The position numbers and the translations under genes are program-made. Positions 35,968 through 45,885 of a stretch of 64,000 bases of DNA are shown here, piece by piece. This DNA is from Roseiarcus sp963759955 (GTDB taxonomy: Bacteria > Pseudomonadota > Alphaproteobacteria > Rhizobiales > Beijerinckiaceae). The stretch spans positions 1-64,000 of the forward strand of contig CAVXCA010000104.1 in the NCBI GenBank assembly GCA_963759955.1. The letters run 5' to 3'. Position 1 is the stretch's first letter. Every line of letters begins with the position of its first letter. The notes under the pieces are model-generated. The model saw only the letters and a list, made by a program, of their open reading frames with translations, searched no databases and had not been told where the DNA came from.

Positions 35968-36615
35968 ATGTCCGCAACCATAAAATCGCTGGCCGCGATG
36001 GTCGTCACGGCGCTGACGCTGAGCGCATGCGCGCAAGCGCAAACGGCTCTGAGCCCCGCGCCGTCCGCGATCGGCAACGCCAAGTCCGTCGCCGCCAATG
36101 CGTGGTCGCTCGGCAAAGACAGCAAGATTCAATTCGGCCAGCTCAGCGGCGTTCCGAACGGCTATTACGACATGTGCGTGAGCCACCCCAATTTGTGCCG
36201 TGTCCGCGGCGGACGTCTTGCGGCGACGCGGGACGGCAGCGTCGTGTTCACGAGCGCGACGATGGGTGAACTCAATGCGGTCAATGCGCAGGTCAACGCG
36301 ACAATTCGTCCGGCCTATCGAGACGAATGGACGCCGGAACAACCGGTCGGCGACTGCAAGGACTTTGCGATGACCAAGCGACAGCGACTCATCGAGTCGG
36401 GCTGGCCGTCGTCCGCTCTTCCCGTCGCTATCGTGCGAACAAACTTTGGGGAACAGCACCTGATCCTCGTCGCGCGCACCAGCCAGGGCGACTTCGTGCT
36501 CGATAATTTGACGGACGCGATCGCGCCTTGGACGAGCGCCTCCTATTCGTGGGAGAAGATCCAATCGACGACCGACGCTTTGGCTTGGCGCGCCCTGAAA
36601 ACATCCGCTGATTAG
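35968..36615 (+). CDS. BTLCP-family transglutaminase-like cysteine protease, lipoprotein
   Basis: 215 residues. The signal peptide ends in a lipobox (LSAC, Cys21). The BTLCP (DUF920) core follows with its triad: Cys130 in VGDCKDFAMTKRQRL, His164 in FGEQHLILVA and Asp179 in FVLDNLT. The best known member, LapG, cuts the anchor of a giant biofilm adhesin in the periplasm and is held back by an inner-membrane c-di-GMP receptor (LapD). No LapD or giant adhesin lies in this window. GAAGGG seven bases before ATG 35968 sets the start; an upstream in-frame ATG (35905) would bury the signal peptide. Sits in the middle of the Asn-Gly repeat protein island. Confidence 0.85.
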   Translation: MSATIKSLAAMVVTALTLSACAQAQTALSPAPSAIGNAKSVAANAWSLGKDSKIQFGQLSGVPNGYYDMCVSHPNLCRVRGGRLAATRDGSVVFTSATMGELNAVNAQVNATIRPAYRDEWTPEQPVGDCKDFAMTKRQRLIESGWPSSALPVAIVRTNFGEQHLILVARTSQGDFVLDNLTDAIAPWTSASYSWEKIQSTTDALAWRALKTSAD

Positions 36616-36994
36616 TCGCGGGCTTGGCGGCGGCGGCGCCGAATTCTCGCGCATGCCGGTTCTCCAAGCGGACGCAAAGCGCGATTTTCGCGCTTGCCGT
36701 TCGCGAAGGCGCGTTCGTGGGGCCTCGAGCGGGAAGGCTCGTTGCGGAGCCGACCGCCTGGATAGGGGCGGCGTCCGAGAGCGCTTCGAGCTCGGCGACA
36801 CCCCCGCGAGCGAGGGCGAAGTCAAACTCGACGAAATCCGAGTGCGAAGTTGATCCAACCGATCTCTCCGCTCGGCGTCGACGGCAATTGGCGCCCCTTA
36901 CGCGCGGCGTCGCAAAGAGCGACCCGTCGCTCTTTGCGAGTTCCGCGTGTGAGCCCATTTTACGACTGGCGTTAGCCGTGACTTGCCGCGACCG
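36616..36994. other. Gene-free interval between convergent genes
   Basis: Frames here are unsupported. It contains the perfect 14-bp hairpin at 36910-36939 between the ends of the protease gene (plus) and the Asn-Gly protein B gene (minus). Confidence 0.5.
36910..36939. terminator. Perfect 14-bp hairpin between convergent genes
   Basis: TCGCAAAGAGCGAC and GTCGCTCTTTGCGA pair perfectly with a 2-base loop. No clear T-run on either side, but its place between two convergent stops suggests a two-way terminator. Its arm resembles that of the terminator at 34084 (TCGCAAGGAGCG). Confidence 0.6.
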
Positions 36995-37684
36995 TTACTT
37001 GTGGCCGTTGTTGTTGCCGTTGTTGTTTCCGTGATTGCCGTTGCCATTGCTGCTGCCGCCGTTGTTATTGCCATTGCCGTTGCCGACATTGCCGTTGCCG
37101 TTACCGTTGCCTGTATTGCCGTTGCCGTTGCCGTTGCCGACATTGCCGTTGCCGTTGCCGTTTCCGTGATTGCCGTTGCCGTTGCCGCTGCCTGTATTGC
37201 CGTTGCCATTGTTGTTTCCAACATTGTTATTGCCGTTGTTCGCGCCTTTATTGTTATTGCCGTTGTTATTGCCAACGTTGTTGTTGCCGCCGTCGTTGTT
37301 GCCGATGTTGTTGTTGCCGCTGTCGTTATTGCCTCTGTTGTTGTTGCCGCTGTCGTTATTGCCGATGTCGTTGTGGCCGGTGTCGCCGACGCCGACGTTG
37401 CCGTTGTTCGAAGACGAATTGGCCCCGCCGCCGGGATTGCCGCGGTCTCCTGAAAGGATGAAACCGAAAAAGTTGATCGCCGTGGGATCGTCCGCCTCGA
37501 CGAGCACATAGTTGGGAGGGCAATGGCCGCCCGCGCCGGCCGCTACGGTTCTCGCTGCGTGCGGGGGCGCCGGCTGGCAAGTCGCCGCGTAAGACTCGCT
37601 TGGCGTAAGCAGCATAGCCGCGGTCGCGCAAGACAGAACCGCAACGGACACGCTGCTGGAAAGAACGAAGTGCTTGATGTTCAT
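36995..37684 (-). CDS. Exported Asn-Gly repeat protein B
   Basis: 229 residues. Signal peptide (MNIKHFVLSSSVSVAVLSCA to ESYAAT), then a short two-Cys domain (CQPAPPHAARTVAAG, GGHCPPNYVLVEADDPTAIN), a hydrophobic/Gly patch, and ~135 residues of repeats. The first part is GNNDSGNNNRGNND-like (Asn-rich, pentapeptide-like period) and the last is GNGNGN with xHG/xVG/xTG steps, ending NGHK. GGGGGAT precedes ATG 37684. A paralogue of protein A at 34175-34780 in the same orientation, with the protease and lipoprotein genes lying between them on the other strand. Function unknown. Confidence 0.75.
   Translation of the reverse strand: MNIKHFVLSSSVSVAVLSCATAAMLLTPSESYAATCQPAPPHAARTVAAGAGGHCPPNYVLVEADDPTAINFFGFILSGDRGNPGGGANSSSNNGNVGVGDTGHNDIGNNDSGNNNRGNNDSGNNNIGNNDGGNNNVGNNNGNNNKGANNGNNNVGNNNGNGNTGSGNGNGNHGNGNGNGNVGNGNGNGNTGNGNGNGNVGNGNGNNNGGSSNGNGNHGNNNGNNNGHK
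37005..37400 (-). repeat. GTT/GCC-rich tract encoding Asn-Gly and Asn-Asn repeats
   Basis: Plus-strand GCCGTT units grade into TTGTTATTGCC-type units, matching the change from NGNGN to GNNNxGNNN in the protein. Unit lengths are multiples of three, so the frame survives unit loss or gain. Confidence 0.8.
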
Positions 37685-38627
37685 GGCATCCCCCGCGTTG
37701 AGCTGCCGTAGTGACGCGCCGTATCGTCTCCTGGTCCAGTAACGGAATTGTAGCCGTTCTATTAGTCTGGGTACCGCGTGTGGGGACGACGGACGACCCG
37801 TCGCATTTGACAGTGAGGCCTAGGCAGAAGACTGCCGGCTGGCGTAGTCACGCGGTAGCTGGCCATAAGGGTTAGGGAATCCGCGGCATGACGGTCGGAG
37901 CAGGGCCGTGCGCCGGCGGCTTTATTGGGACATGGTTAATTGCCGCCACAGAAGGATCATCTTACGCCGAATTCTAAGCCTTTTGAGTTAGGCGAGATCC
38001 TATGGGAACAACGACGGCTGTTCGATGTTGGTAGGCGTCGCCCGACGATCGGTTCGCGCCGAGCCGCGAACGTCGCGACGCGCGACGCAGCCAAGGTCTT
38101 CGCGGCCGTCCGAGCGTCGATTTCGGCGCGATCGGTTATGCAAGGGCGCGCCGGATCGACGGCTTCGATCGCGCGACGTCTAACGGCTTGAAGCCAAAAT
38201 CGCCGCGATCCCGCTACAGCGCATTTTCGACGCGAAGGCTCGGATCGTTCCGCGCCGCCTCGGGCTCGAGCGACATCGCATCCCAGGTGCGACGCCTCGA
38301 GCGCGCCGATCGAGGGACGCGCGGGAGAATGGCGCGAACTCGTCGAGGCTTCGGCGTACCGCAAAAGGTGTAAGCATCGCCATTCGGCGAGACTGTAATC
38401 GCCAGGCGTCCAGCTTTATCCGCAAGACCTTAAGGCGCGCCGGCGGCCGCCCTCGTTTGCGCCGAAGTTTCCCTCACCCGTATAGCCAGCTTTCGCGATC
38501 ACTGAGGCCGGCCATACTTACCGCGGTACGCTGGGAATGGTTCCTGCGTAGCCTTCAAGCGTGATCGAAACGTCGCTCGGCGTGGAGATCGGGGCTTGTT
38601 CTCAACGATCAACCAAAGAGGAACGTC
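37685..38627. other. 940-base interval without a recognisable gene
   Basis: Lies between divergent Asn-Gly genes B and C. Open frames on both strands are Arg/Ala-rich and lack ribosome sites. gcgcattttcgac at 38219-38231 resembles half of the palindromic intergenic element also seen at 1410-1423. Promoters for both flanking genes should be at its ends; 37690-37780 and 38560-38620 are AT-richer. Confidence 0.5.
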
Positions 38628-38981
<354 letters not shown>

Positions 38982-39386
38982 TCGCTGCTCGCCAACCGGC
39001 GGAGGGGCCGGCGTCGCGTTTCGGCGCGCGCCGGCTCGGCCGCTTTCTTCGACGGCGCCGGCCCGGGCGATTGCCTGAGCCGGCGTCGGATTCCGGCGCG
39101 GGAGATGCGGGGACTGGCCTTGTTTCACGGCGCGCCTCGAACAGCGGCGCTTCCGGTCCGCAAAGAGGCGCCAATTCCCCATCTTCCCCGCCGGAATAGT
39201 CATGACGGTCGTGGAAGGTCGTCGATCCTAGCGTGACCGTACGCGTACGTTGTTCTGGAGTTGCGGCGCCGCTTTACGCAACAGGTATCCCTGCGCAGAA
39301 CGTATACATGTTTCGTAAGTGGCGCCGTAACTCAAGCAAAAACGGAATTGAATCGAACTATACGTCGAATTCAGGAGGAATGGGTC
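38982..39386. other. Gene-free interval between Asn-Gly genes C and D
   Basis: No gene. The last 150 bases are AT-richer and carry a 12-base palindrome at 39238-39249, so gene D probably has its own promoter. Confidence 0.5.
39238..39249. promoter_or_regulatory. 12-base palindrome upstream of Asn-Gly gene D
   Basis: CGTACGCGTACG, perfect and self-complementary, 138 bases before the ATG. Possible regulator site; nothing shows which regulator. Confidence 0.25.
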
Positions 39387-40418
<1,032 letters not shown>

Positions 40419-40466
40419 ACGATGAGATCGCGGGCGGCGCTCGGCGCTCGAAGCTTGGAGGATGCT

Positions 40467-40757
40467 ATGGACAATCGGCGCTATCTGACGATCCCATGCC
40501 TCGTTCTCGCTCTCGGCGCGTCGACGCCGCTCGCATTCGCAGGAATCGGCGCCGGCGCCGGCGATCTCGGCGCCGGCATCGGTATCGGCGATCTCCGAAG
40601 TTGCGACGGCGATTGGGGCTTCTTCAACGGAAATTCCAATTTCGGCTCGAACTGGGGCGCCGATTGGAATGGCGATTATCGGGACAATTTTGTTCGGCCT
40701 CCGCCCCAAGACTATGCGTCGCAAACCGGCGCGGCCGCCAACTGCCAAGATCTATAG
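40467..40757 (+). CDS. Small exported Gly/Asn-rich protein
   Basis: 96 residues with a signal peptide (MDNRRYLTIPCLVLALGAST to LAFA), then GIGAGAGDLGAGIGIGDLRS and FFNGNSNFGSNWGADWNGDY, ending in a polar tail with one Cys. It has the Asn-Gly and aromatic flavour of proteins C and D without long repeats. GGAGGAT lies three to four bases before ATG 40467. It follows gene D by 48 bases and is probably co-transcribed, so it may be an accessory subunit of the same structure. No family recognised. Confidence 0.65.
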   Translation: MDNRRYLTIPCLVLALGASTPLAFAGIGAGAGDLGAGIGIGDLRSCDGDWGFFNGNSNFGSNWGADWNGDYRDNFVRPPPQDYASQTGAAANCQDL

Positions 40758-41148
40758 CGGCTAATCTCGCGAGGAGGGACGCGCCTCTCCGCGTGAATTT
40801 CGCGCATCGGCTTGGCGCCGCCGAGGGCCTCTCGAAGTCCCGGGGCGTCGCGAACTTCGCGGCAACTCCCTGAAATGCAACGTTGATATTGCGCGATCCG
40901 CATTGTATGACGTCGCGCTCGGCGCAGGGGGGATTTCTCGTCTGTGGCGATCGACGCGCCGGTCGCGGCGGGCCGACCTCGGCGCGGCCGCCTCGCGCGC
41001 CATCGTCACATTTTGCTTGGCGATCGGCCCCTCGATCCTATATGAGGCTGGATTGGCGCGGCGCCGAGAGGTTCCGCGCCGCGAATTTTTCTGGCCGGGC
41101 GCGTCGCTTCTCGAGAGCGGCGCCCCAGCGCCGACGGAACCGGGAACC
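40758..41148. other. Gene-free interval upstream of secE
   Basis: No gene; holds the candidate secE-nusG promoter at 40883-40911. The remaining open frame leading into secE is not conserved sequence. Confidence 0.5.
40883..40911 (+). promoter_or_regulatory. Candidate secE-nusG promoter
   Basis: TTGATA (five of six), a 17-base spacer and TATGAC (four of six). It would give a leader of about 230 bases. Confidence 0.5.
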
Positions 41149-41346
41149 ATGGCCAATCCGTTTGAATTCCTCCAGCAGGTTCGCTCCGAGGCGTCGAAGG
41201 TCGTCTGGCCGACGCGTCGCGAGACCTTGATCACGACGGGCATGGTGATGCTGATGGTGGTGTTCACCAGCGTCTTCTTCCTCGTCGTCGACGAAGTGTT
41301 GCGGGTCGCGGTCAGCTTGGCGCTCGGCCTCGGCCGCGGCGGCTGA
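41149..41346 (+). CDS. secE: Preprotein translocase subunit SecE
   Basis: 65 residues, the short single-helix form usual in alphaproteobacteria. An amphipathic helix with the conserved EFLQQVRSEASKVVWPTRRE precedes one membrane segment (TTGMVMLMVVFTSVFFLVVD). SecE clamps the two halves of SecY in the inner membrane. ATG 41149 gives the normal MANPFEF start. nusG follows after 75 bases, the usual pairing. A tRNA-Trp commonly sits just upstream in this lineage, but here it is 9.4 kb away. Confidence 0.93.
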   Translation: MANPFEFLQQVRSEASKVVWPTRRETLITTGMVMLMVVFTSVFFLVVDEVLRVAVSLALGLGRGG

Positions 41347-41421
41347 GCGCGGATTTATCGCGGCGAGGCGGAGCGGCGCGTTCGCTCGCCTCGACTTTGA
41401 GAACGTTTTTGGGATGCCGAC

Positions 41422-41952
41422 ATGAGCATGCGCTGGTACATCGTCCACGCCTATTCGAACTTCGAGAAAAAGGTCGCCGAATCCATTCGCGAACAGGCCG
41501 TCCAGCGCGGCCTCGAAGACAAGTTCGTCGAGATCATGGTGCCCACCGAACAGGTCGTGGAAGTGCGCCGCGGGCGCAAGATCAATTCCGAGCGGAAGTT
41601 TTTCCCCGGCTATGTCCTGGTCAAATGCGATTTGACCGACGACGTCTACCACCTGATCAAGAATACGCCGAAAGTGACGGGCTTCCTGGGCGCCGACAAG
41701 AAGCCGATGCCGATTCCCGACAACGAGGCGGAGCGCATCAAGGGTCAGGTCGCCGACGGAGTCGAGCGGCCCAAGGCGTCGATCCGCTTCGAAATCGGCG
41801 AGAACGTGCGCGTCGCCGATGGTCCGTTCGCTTCGTTCAACGGCGTCGTCGAGGAAGTCGACGAACAGCGCGCACGCGTCAAAGTGGCGGTGTCGATCTT
41901 CGGCCGCGCGACGCCGGTCGATCTCGAATACGGGCAGGTCGAGAAAGTTTGA
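41422..41952 (+). CDS. nusG: Transcription termination/antitermination protein NusG
   Basis: 176 residues. The N-terminal NGN domain reads MRWYIVHAYSNFEKKVAESI and FFPGYVLVKCDLTDDVYHLI. The C-terminal KOW domain reads IRFEIGENVRVADGPFASFN and GVVEEVDEQRARVKV. NusG binds RNA polymerase and couples it to Rho or the ribosome. The usual partner secE is directly upstream, but rplK, which normally follows, is replaced here by msrP. Ribosome site is weak (gggatgccgac). Confidence 0.95.
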   Translation: MSMRWYIVHAYSNFEKKVAESIREQAVQRGLEDKFVEIMVPTEQVVEVRRGRKINSERKFFPGYVLVKCDLTDDVYHLIKNTPKVTGFLGADKKPMPIPDNEAERIKGQVADGVERPKASIRFEIGENVRVADGPFASFNGVVEEVDEQRARVKVAVSIFGRATPVDLEYGQVEKV

Positions 41953-42071
41953 CGCCGCCGGCGTAACAAACGCCGCCCTCGCGCCGAAGTTTGGGCCTAG
42001 ACACGAGCGCCTTTCGCTCTTGTCCGCCCCCTGTTCGCTTTCGAGCAGGAGCAGCTTCGCGAGGTTCAGGC

Positions 42072-43019
42072 ATGCGCTATCATCGTCGCCACGGCTGGGA
42101 AATCGGCGCCAGCGAAACGACGCCCGAAGCGATTTTCCTCGATCGACGCGCCTTTGTCGCCGGCGCCGGGGCGCTTGCCGCTTACGCCGGGCTCGCGCGG
42201 CAGGCGCGCGCCGATGAACCCAATCCGTCCGACTCGCTTTATCCGGCCAAGCGCGACGAGGCTTACACGCTCGATCGCGACGTCACGCCGGAAAAGATCA
42301 ACCTGAACTACAACAATTTCTACGAATTCAGCACCAGCAAACACCTTTCGGCCGATGGGCTGAAGATCCGGCCGTGGACGGTGACGATCGACGGTCTGGT
42401 CGAGAAGCCGCAGACCTTCGCCATCGACGATCTCATCAAGACGATGGGCCTCGAAGAGCGCCTCTATCGCCACCGCTGCGTCGAGGCCTGGTCGATGGCC
42501 ATTCCGTGGACGGGATTCCCGTTGCGCGCGCTGGTCGAAAAGGCCCGACCGCTGTCTTCGGCCAAATACGTGCGCTTCGAAAGCTTCCTCGACAAGAAGG
42601 ACGCGCCGGGCCAGCGTTCCTTCATGCCTTGGCCCTATATCGAGGGGCTGACCATCGCCGAGGCGACCAACGATCTCGCCTTTATCGCCACCGGCGCCTA
42701 TGGCAAACCGCTCGCCAAGGTGCAGGGCGCGCCGATCCGGCTGGCGACGCCGTGGAAATACGGCTTCAAATCGGCCAAGTCGATCGTCAAGATCAGCTTC
42801 GTCGACACGCAGCCGGCGACGTTCTGGGAGTCCGTGGGCCCCGACGAATACGGTTTCTGGGCCAATGTGAACCCGAACGTGCCCCATCCTCGGTGGAGCC
42901 AGGCGAAAGAGACCTTTCTGACGGACGGCGAGTTGCGGCCGACTCTGCTCTTCAACGGCTATGCCGAGCAGGTCGCCGGACTCTACAAGGGTCTGGAAAA
43001 AGAGCCGCTCTACATGTAG
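42072..43019 (+). CDS. msrP: Protein-methionine-sulfoxide reductase catalytic subunit MsrP
   Basis: 315 residues. A Tat signal lies at ~22-47 (LDRRAFVAGAGALAAYAGLA), as expected for a periplasmic molybdoenzyme folded in the cytoplasm. The molybdopterin-ligating Cys136 is in YRHRCVEAWSMAIPWTGFPL. MsrP repairs oxidised methionines in the cell envelope, receiving electrons from the membrane haem protein MsrQ; no msrQ follows here, since the next gene is convergent. ATG 42072 is preferred because homology starts there; an earlier ATG adds 27 unrelated residues. Confidence 0.92.
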   Translation: MRYHRRHGWEIGASETTPEAIFLDRRAFVAGAGALAAYAGLARQARADEPNPSDSLYPAKRDEAYTLDRDVTPEKINLNYNNFYEFSTSKHLSADGLKIRPWTVTIDGLVEKPQTFAIDDLIKTMGLEERLYRHRCVEAWSMAIPWTGFPLRALVEKARPLSSAKYVRFESFLDKKDAPGQRSFMPWPYIEGLTIAEATNDLAFIATGAYGKPLAKVQGAPIRLATPWKYGFKSAKSIVKISFVDTQPATFWESVGPDEYGFWANVNPNVPHPRWSQAKETFLTDGELRPTLLFNGYAEQVAGLYKGLEKEPLYM

Positions 43020-43041
43020 CGGCCACGCCGGGGCCTGGCGC

Positions 43042-43935
43042 TCAATAGCGCCAGCGCTGCGCCTTGGAGACGAGGAAGTCCCGGAACGCCTGCACGCGCG
43101 CGACGTTTTTCATTTCTTCGGCGTAAACGAGGAAGCAATCCATCTCCGGCATGTCCGCCTGGGGCAACAGGCGCACCAGGCCGGAATTGGGCAATACGCA
43201 ATAATCCGGCAGCACCGCGATGCCGACGCCGTGCTCGACGGCGCGAATGATCGCGGAGAGATTGTTGACGGCGATATGGGGCGCGCGGGGATTCTTCGGA
43301 TCGCGCCCTATCATCAGCAGCGAATTGAGGTCGTAGAGGAAATGCGTCGCGGTCGGCGCGCCGAACGCGACCAGGCGATGATGGTCGAGATCGCCGATGG
43401 ATCGCGGCTGGCCGCTCTTCTTGAGATAGTCGGCCGACGCATAGGCGTGAAAATGCACGGTGAACAAGCGCCGGCGAATCAAGTCCGGCTGCATCGGCTC
43501 GCGCAAGCGAAGCGCGACGTCGGCTTCGCGCATGCCCAAGTCCAGTTCGTCGTCGGACAGCAGAAGCTGCAATTTCACTTCCGGATAGAGTTCGACGAAT
43601 TCGCCTAAGCGGGGGGCCAGCCAATTGGCGCCCAGCGCCAGGGTGGTGGTGACGCGCAAGTCGCCATGCGGCTTTTCGCGGGTGTCGATCAGCCGGCTGC
43701 GCACCGCGTCGAGTTTGAGCACGACGTCCTGCACCGCTTCGCGCAGCATTTCGCCTTGCTCGGTCAGAATAAGGCCGCGGGCGTGGCGATGAAACAGAGG
43801 CGCGCCCAGATCCTGTTCGAGCGCGCCGACCTGCCGGCTCACCGCGGACTGGCTGAGCCCGAGGGTCTCGCCGGCGTGAGTGAAGGAACCGGCGTCGGCC
43901 GCTGCCTGAAAAATGCGCAGCTTGTCCCAGTCCAT
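43042..43935 (-). CDS. lsrB: LysR-family regulator, LsrB/VtlR-like
   Basis: 297 residues. The winged HTH is MDWDKLRIFQAAADAGSFTH and LGLSQSAVSRQVGALEQDLG, followed by the LysR effector domain (GDLRVTTTLALGANWLAPRL). The sequence and its place directly downstream of trxB match LsrB of Sinorhizobium and VtlR of Brucella, which control envelope/LPS genes, oxidative-stress genes or small RNAs in those hosts. GAGGAAG five bases upstream of ATG 43935 decides the start. Convergent with msrP. The symbol is given by synteny and likeness and not by any test. Confidence 0.78.
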   Translation of the reverse strand: MDWDKLRIFQAAADAGSFTHAGETLGLSQSAVSRQVGALEQDLGAPLFHRHARGLILTEQGEMLREAVQDVVLKLDAVRSRLIDTREKPHGDLRVTTTLALGANWLAPRLGEFVELYPEVKLQLLLSDDELDLGMREADVALRLREPMQPDLIRRRLFTVHFHAYASADYLKKSGQPRSIGDLDHHRLVAFGAPTATHFLYDLNSLLMIGRDPKNPRAPHIAVNNLSAIIRAVEHGVGIAVLPDYCVLPNSGLVRLLPQADMPEMDCFLVYAEEMKNVARVQAFRDFLVSKAQRWRY

Positions 43936-44050
43936 CGCTTCCTCTTCAGCACGCCCGGCCATTCCGATGGCGGGCTTGGGGACCGCGACGCAGGATGCGC
44001 GACGGCGAACTCGCGAGTTCTAGATTTCGTATAACAATTTTTGCGACCAA

Positions 44051-45022
44051 TTACTCCGCCGCTTTGCGCGCAGGCTCCTGCGCGGCGAGCCAACGTTCCG
44101 CCTCGAGCGCCGCCATGCAGCCGAGGCCGGCGGCGGTGACGGCCTGGCGAAAGACGTCGTCTGCGACATCGCCGGCGGCGAAGACGCCTTCGACGCTCGT
44201 CGCGGTCGAGCCCGGGGTGGTCAGCACATAGCCGTTCGGCTTGAGCGCGAGCTGGCCGCGCACCAGTTCGCTCGCCGGCGCATGGCCGATCGCGACGAAA
44301 ATGCCGTCAGCGGCGATTTCTTCGCTCGCGCCGGATTGGGTGTCGCGCAGCCGCACGCCGGTGACCTCGGGGGGATCCCGCCGGCCGAGGATTTCGTCGA
44401 TCGCACGGTTCCATTTGACCGACACGTTGGGGCGCGCGGCGAGCCGCTCGCGGAGAATCTTTTCCGCGCGGAACGAATTGCGCCGATGAACCACGGTGAC
44501 CTCGGCGGCGATGTTGGAAAGATACAGCGCTTCCTCGACCGCGGAATTGCCGCCGCCGACGACGATCACCTTCTTGCCGCGGAAAAAGAAGCCGTCGCAG
44601 GTTGCGCAGGCCGAGACGCCCAGGCCCTTGAACGCCTCTTCGCTCGGCAGGCCCAGCCATTTGGCCTTGGCCCCGGTGGCGAGAATGATCGCATCGGCGG
44701 TCAACGCCCGGCCACTGTCGCACTGGATGCGGAAAGGGCGCTGCCCGAGGTCGAGCGCGGTGACGTATTCGCTTTCAATGCGCGCGCCGACATGCTCGGC
44801 TTGCGCGCGCATCTGCTCCATCAGCCAGGGGCCCTGGATCGGCTCGGCAAAACCGGGATAGTTTTCGACGTCGGTGGTGATCATCAGCTGGCCGCCCGGC
44901 TCGAAGCCGCTGAGCAGCAGCGGCTCGACCATCGCCCGCGCGGCGTAGATCGCCGCGGTGTAGCCCGCGGGGCCAGAACCGATAATGACGAGACGCTCAT
45001 GGGCCGCGGAGGAGTGGGGCAT
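44051..45022 (-). CDS. trxB: Thioredoxin-disulfide reductase
   Basis: 323 residues. FAD-binding GSGPAGYTAAIYAARA (15-30), redox pair Cys139-Ala-Thr-Cys142 (SACATCDGFFF), NADPH-binding VVGGGNSAVEEALYL, and the C-terminal VFAAGDVADDVFRQAVTAAG. It reduces thioredoxin with NADPH in the cytoplasm. ATG 45022 has AGAGG at good distance; a longer upstream frame is not conserved. The lsrB-like regulator follows 115 bases downstream in the same direction. The usual C-terminal GLGCMAALEAERWLA is present. Confidence 0.95.
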   Translation of the reverse strand: MPHSSAAHERLVIIGSGPAGYTAAIYAARAMVEPLLLSGFEPGGQLMITTDVENYPGFAEPIQGPWLMEQMRAQAEHVGARIESEYVTALDLGQRPFRIQCDSGRALTADAIILATGAKAKWLGLPSEEAFKGLGVSACATCDGFFFRGKKVIVVGGGNSAVEEALYLSNIAAEVTVVHRRNSFRAEKILRERLAARPNVSVKWNRAIDEILGRRDPPEVTGVRLRDTQSGASEEIAADGIFVAIGHAPASELVRGQLALKPNGYVLTTPGSTATSVEGVFAAGDVADDVFRQAVTAAGLGCMAALEAERWLAAQEPARKAAE

Positions 45023-45207
45023 GCGAACCTCTTTATCGAATCGGCGGATGCGCGTTGCGGACACGCTGCGGGGAGATGGGGAAATCCGCCGCCATATATG
45101 GGCGCCGAGGGGGTTCCGGCAATACGCGTGAGATCGAGAATGACCGGCGCGCGTGGGTTGCAATCGCGGACAAAATGTCGCGTCATGCACCGTCCACGGA
45201 GGTTCCA

Positions 45208-45813
45208 ATGCTCGTCTTGCGATCGTCGCCCGCTTCGCCTTTCGGCCGCAAAGTCAGGATCGCAGCGGCGATTCTCGGCCTGAGCGAGCGCATCGAAGTC
45301 GTCGCGGCCGACACTAACGATCCCGCCGAATCGCTGCGGCGGCAGAATCCGCTCGGCAAAATTCCCGCTCTGATCATTGAGGACGGCGAAGCAATTTTCG
45401 ACAGCCGCGTCATTCTCGAGTATCTCGATTGGCTCGCGGGCGCGGGCGCGCTCATCCCGGGCAATTCGGCGATGCGGTTCAAGGCGCTGACGCTTCAAGC
45501 CTTGGCCGACGGGATCATGGACGCCGCAATTTTGCAGGTCTACGAATTGCGCTTTCGCGAACCGGCGCTGCGATCGGCCAAGTGGCTCGATTATCAAGCC
45601 GACAAGGTGACGCGGGCGCTCGCGGCGCTGGAAGAGCGTCCGCCCGAGGCTTCCGAGCGCCATGTCGGCGCGATCGCGTTGGCCTGCGCCCTGGGCTACC
45701 TCGACTTGCGTTTCGAGGGGCTGTGGCGCTCCGGCCATCCCCGTCTAGCGGCTTGGCTCGAGGCCTTCGCGGCCGGGGTTCCGGCGTTCGAGGCGACGCG
45801 CTTTCACGCATGA
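45208..45813 (+). CDS. Glutathione S-transferase family protein
   Basis: 201 residues. The N-terminal thioredoxin-like domain begins MLVLRSSPASPFGRKVRIAA, with the glutathione-binding NPLGKIPALI and DSRVILEYLD; the C-terminal half is helical. No Cys in the active-site position (SSPASPFG), so a Ser- or Tyr-type or binding-only member. GGAGG eight bases before ATG 45208. Divergent from trxB, with both promoters in 45023-45207. Substrate unknown. Confidence 0.85.
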   Translation: MLVLRSSPASPFGRKVRIAAAILGLSERIEVVAADTNDPAESLRRQNPLGKIPALIIEDGEAIFDSRVILEYLDWLAGAGALIPGNSAMRFKALTLQALADGIMDAAILQVYELRFREPALRSAKWLDYQADKVTRALAALEERPPEASERHVGAIALACALGYLDLRFEGLWRSGHPRLAAWLEAFAAGVPAFEATRFHA

Positions 45814-45830
45814 CGGGCGATGCGGGCGAC

Positions 45831-45863
45831 AAAAAAAAGCCCGACGGGTTTCCCCGTCGGGCT
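45831..45863 (-). terminator. Rho-independent terminator of the porin gene
   Basis: On the minus strand, AGCCCGACGGG and CCCGTCGGGCT form a perfect 11-bp stem with a 4-base loop, followed by eight T's. Placed 23 bases after the porin stop. Confidence 0.92.
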
Positions 45864-45885
45864 CGCGAACCAAGAAACGGTCGGC

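Noticed and set aside
37957..38364. 135-codon minus-strand frame in the gene-free interval
   Set aside because: Arg/Ser/Ala-rich, overlaps an intergenic-element half-site, no ribosome site.
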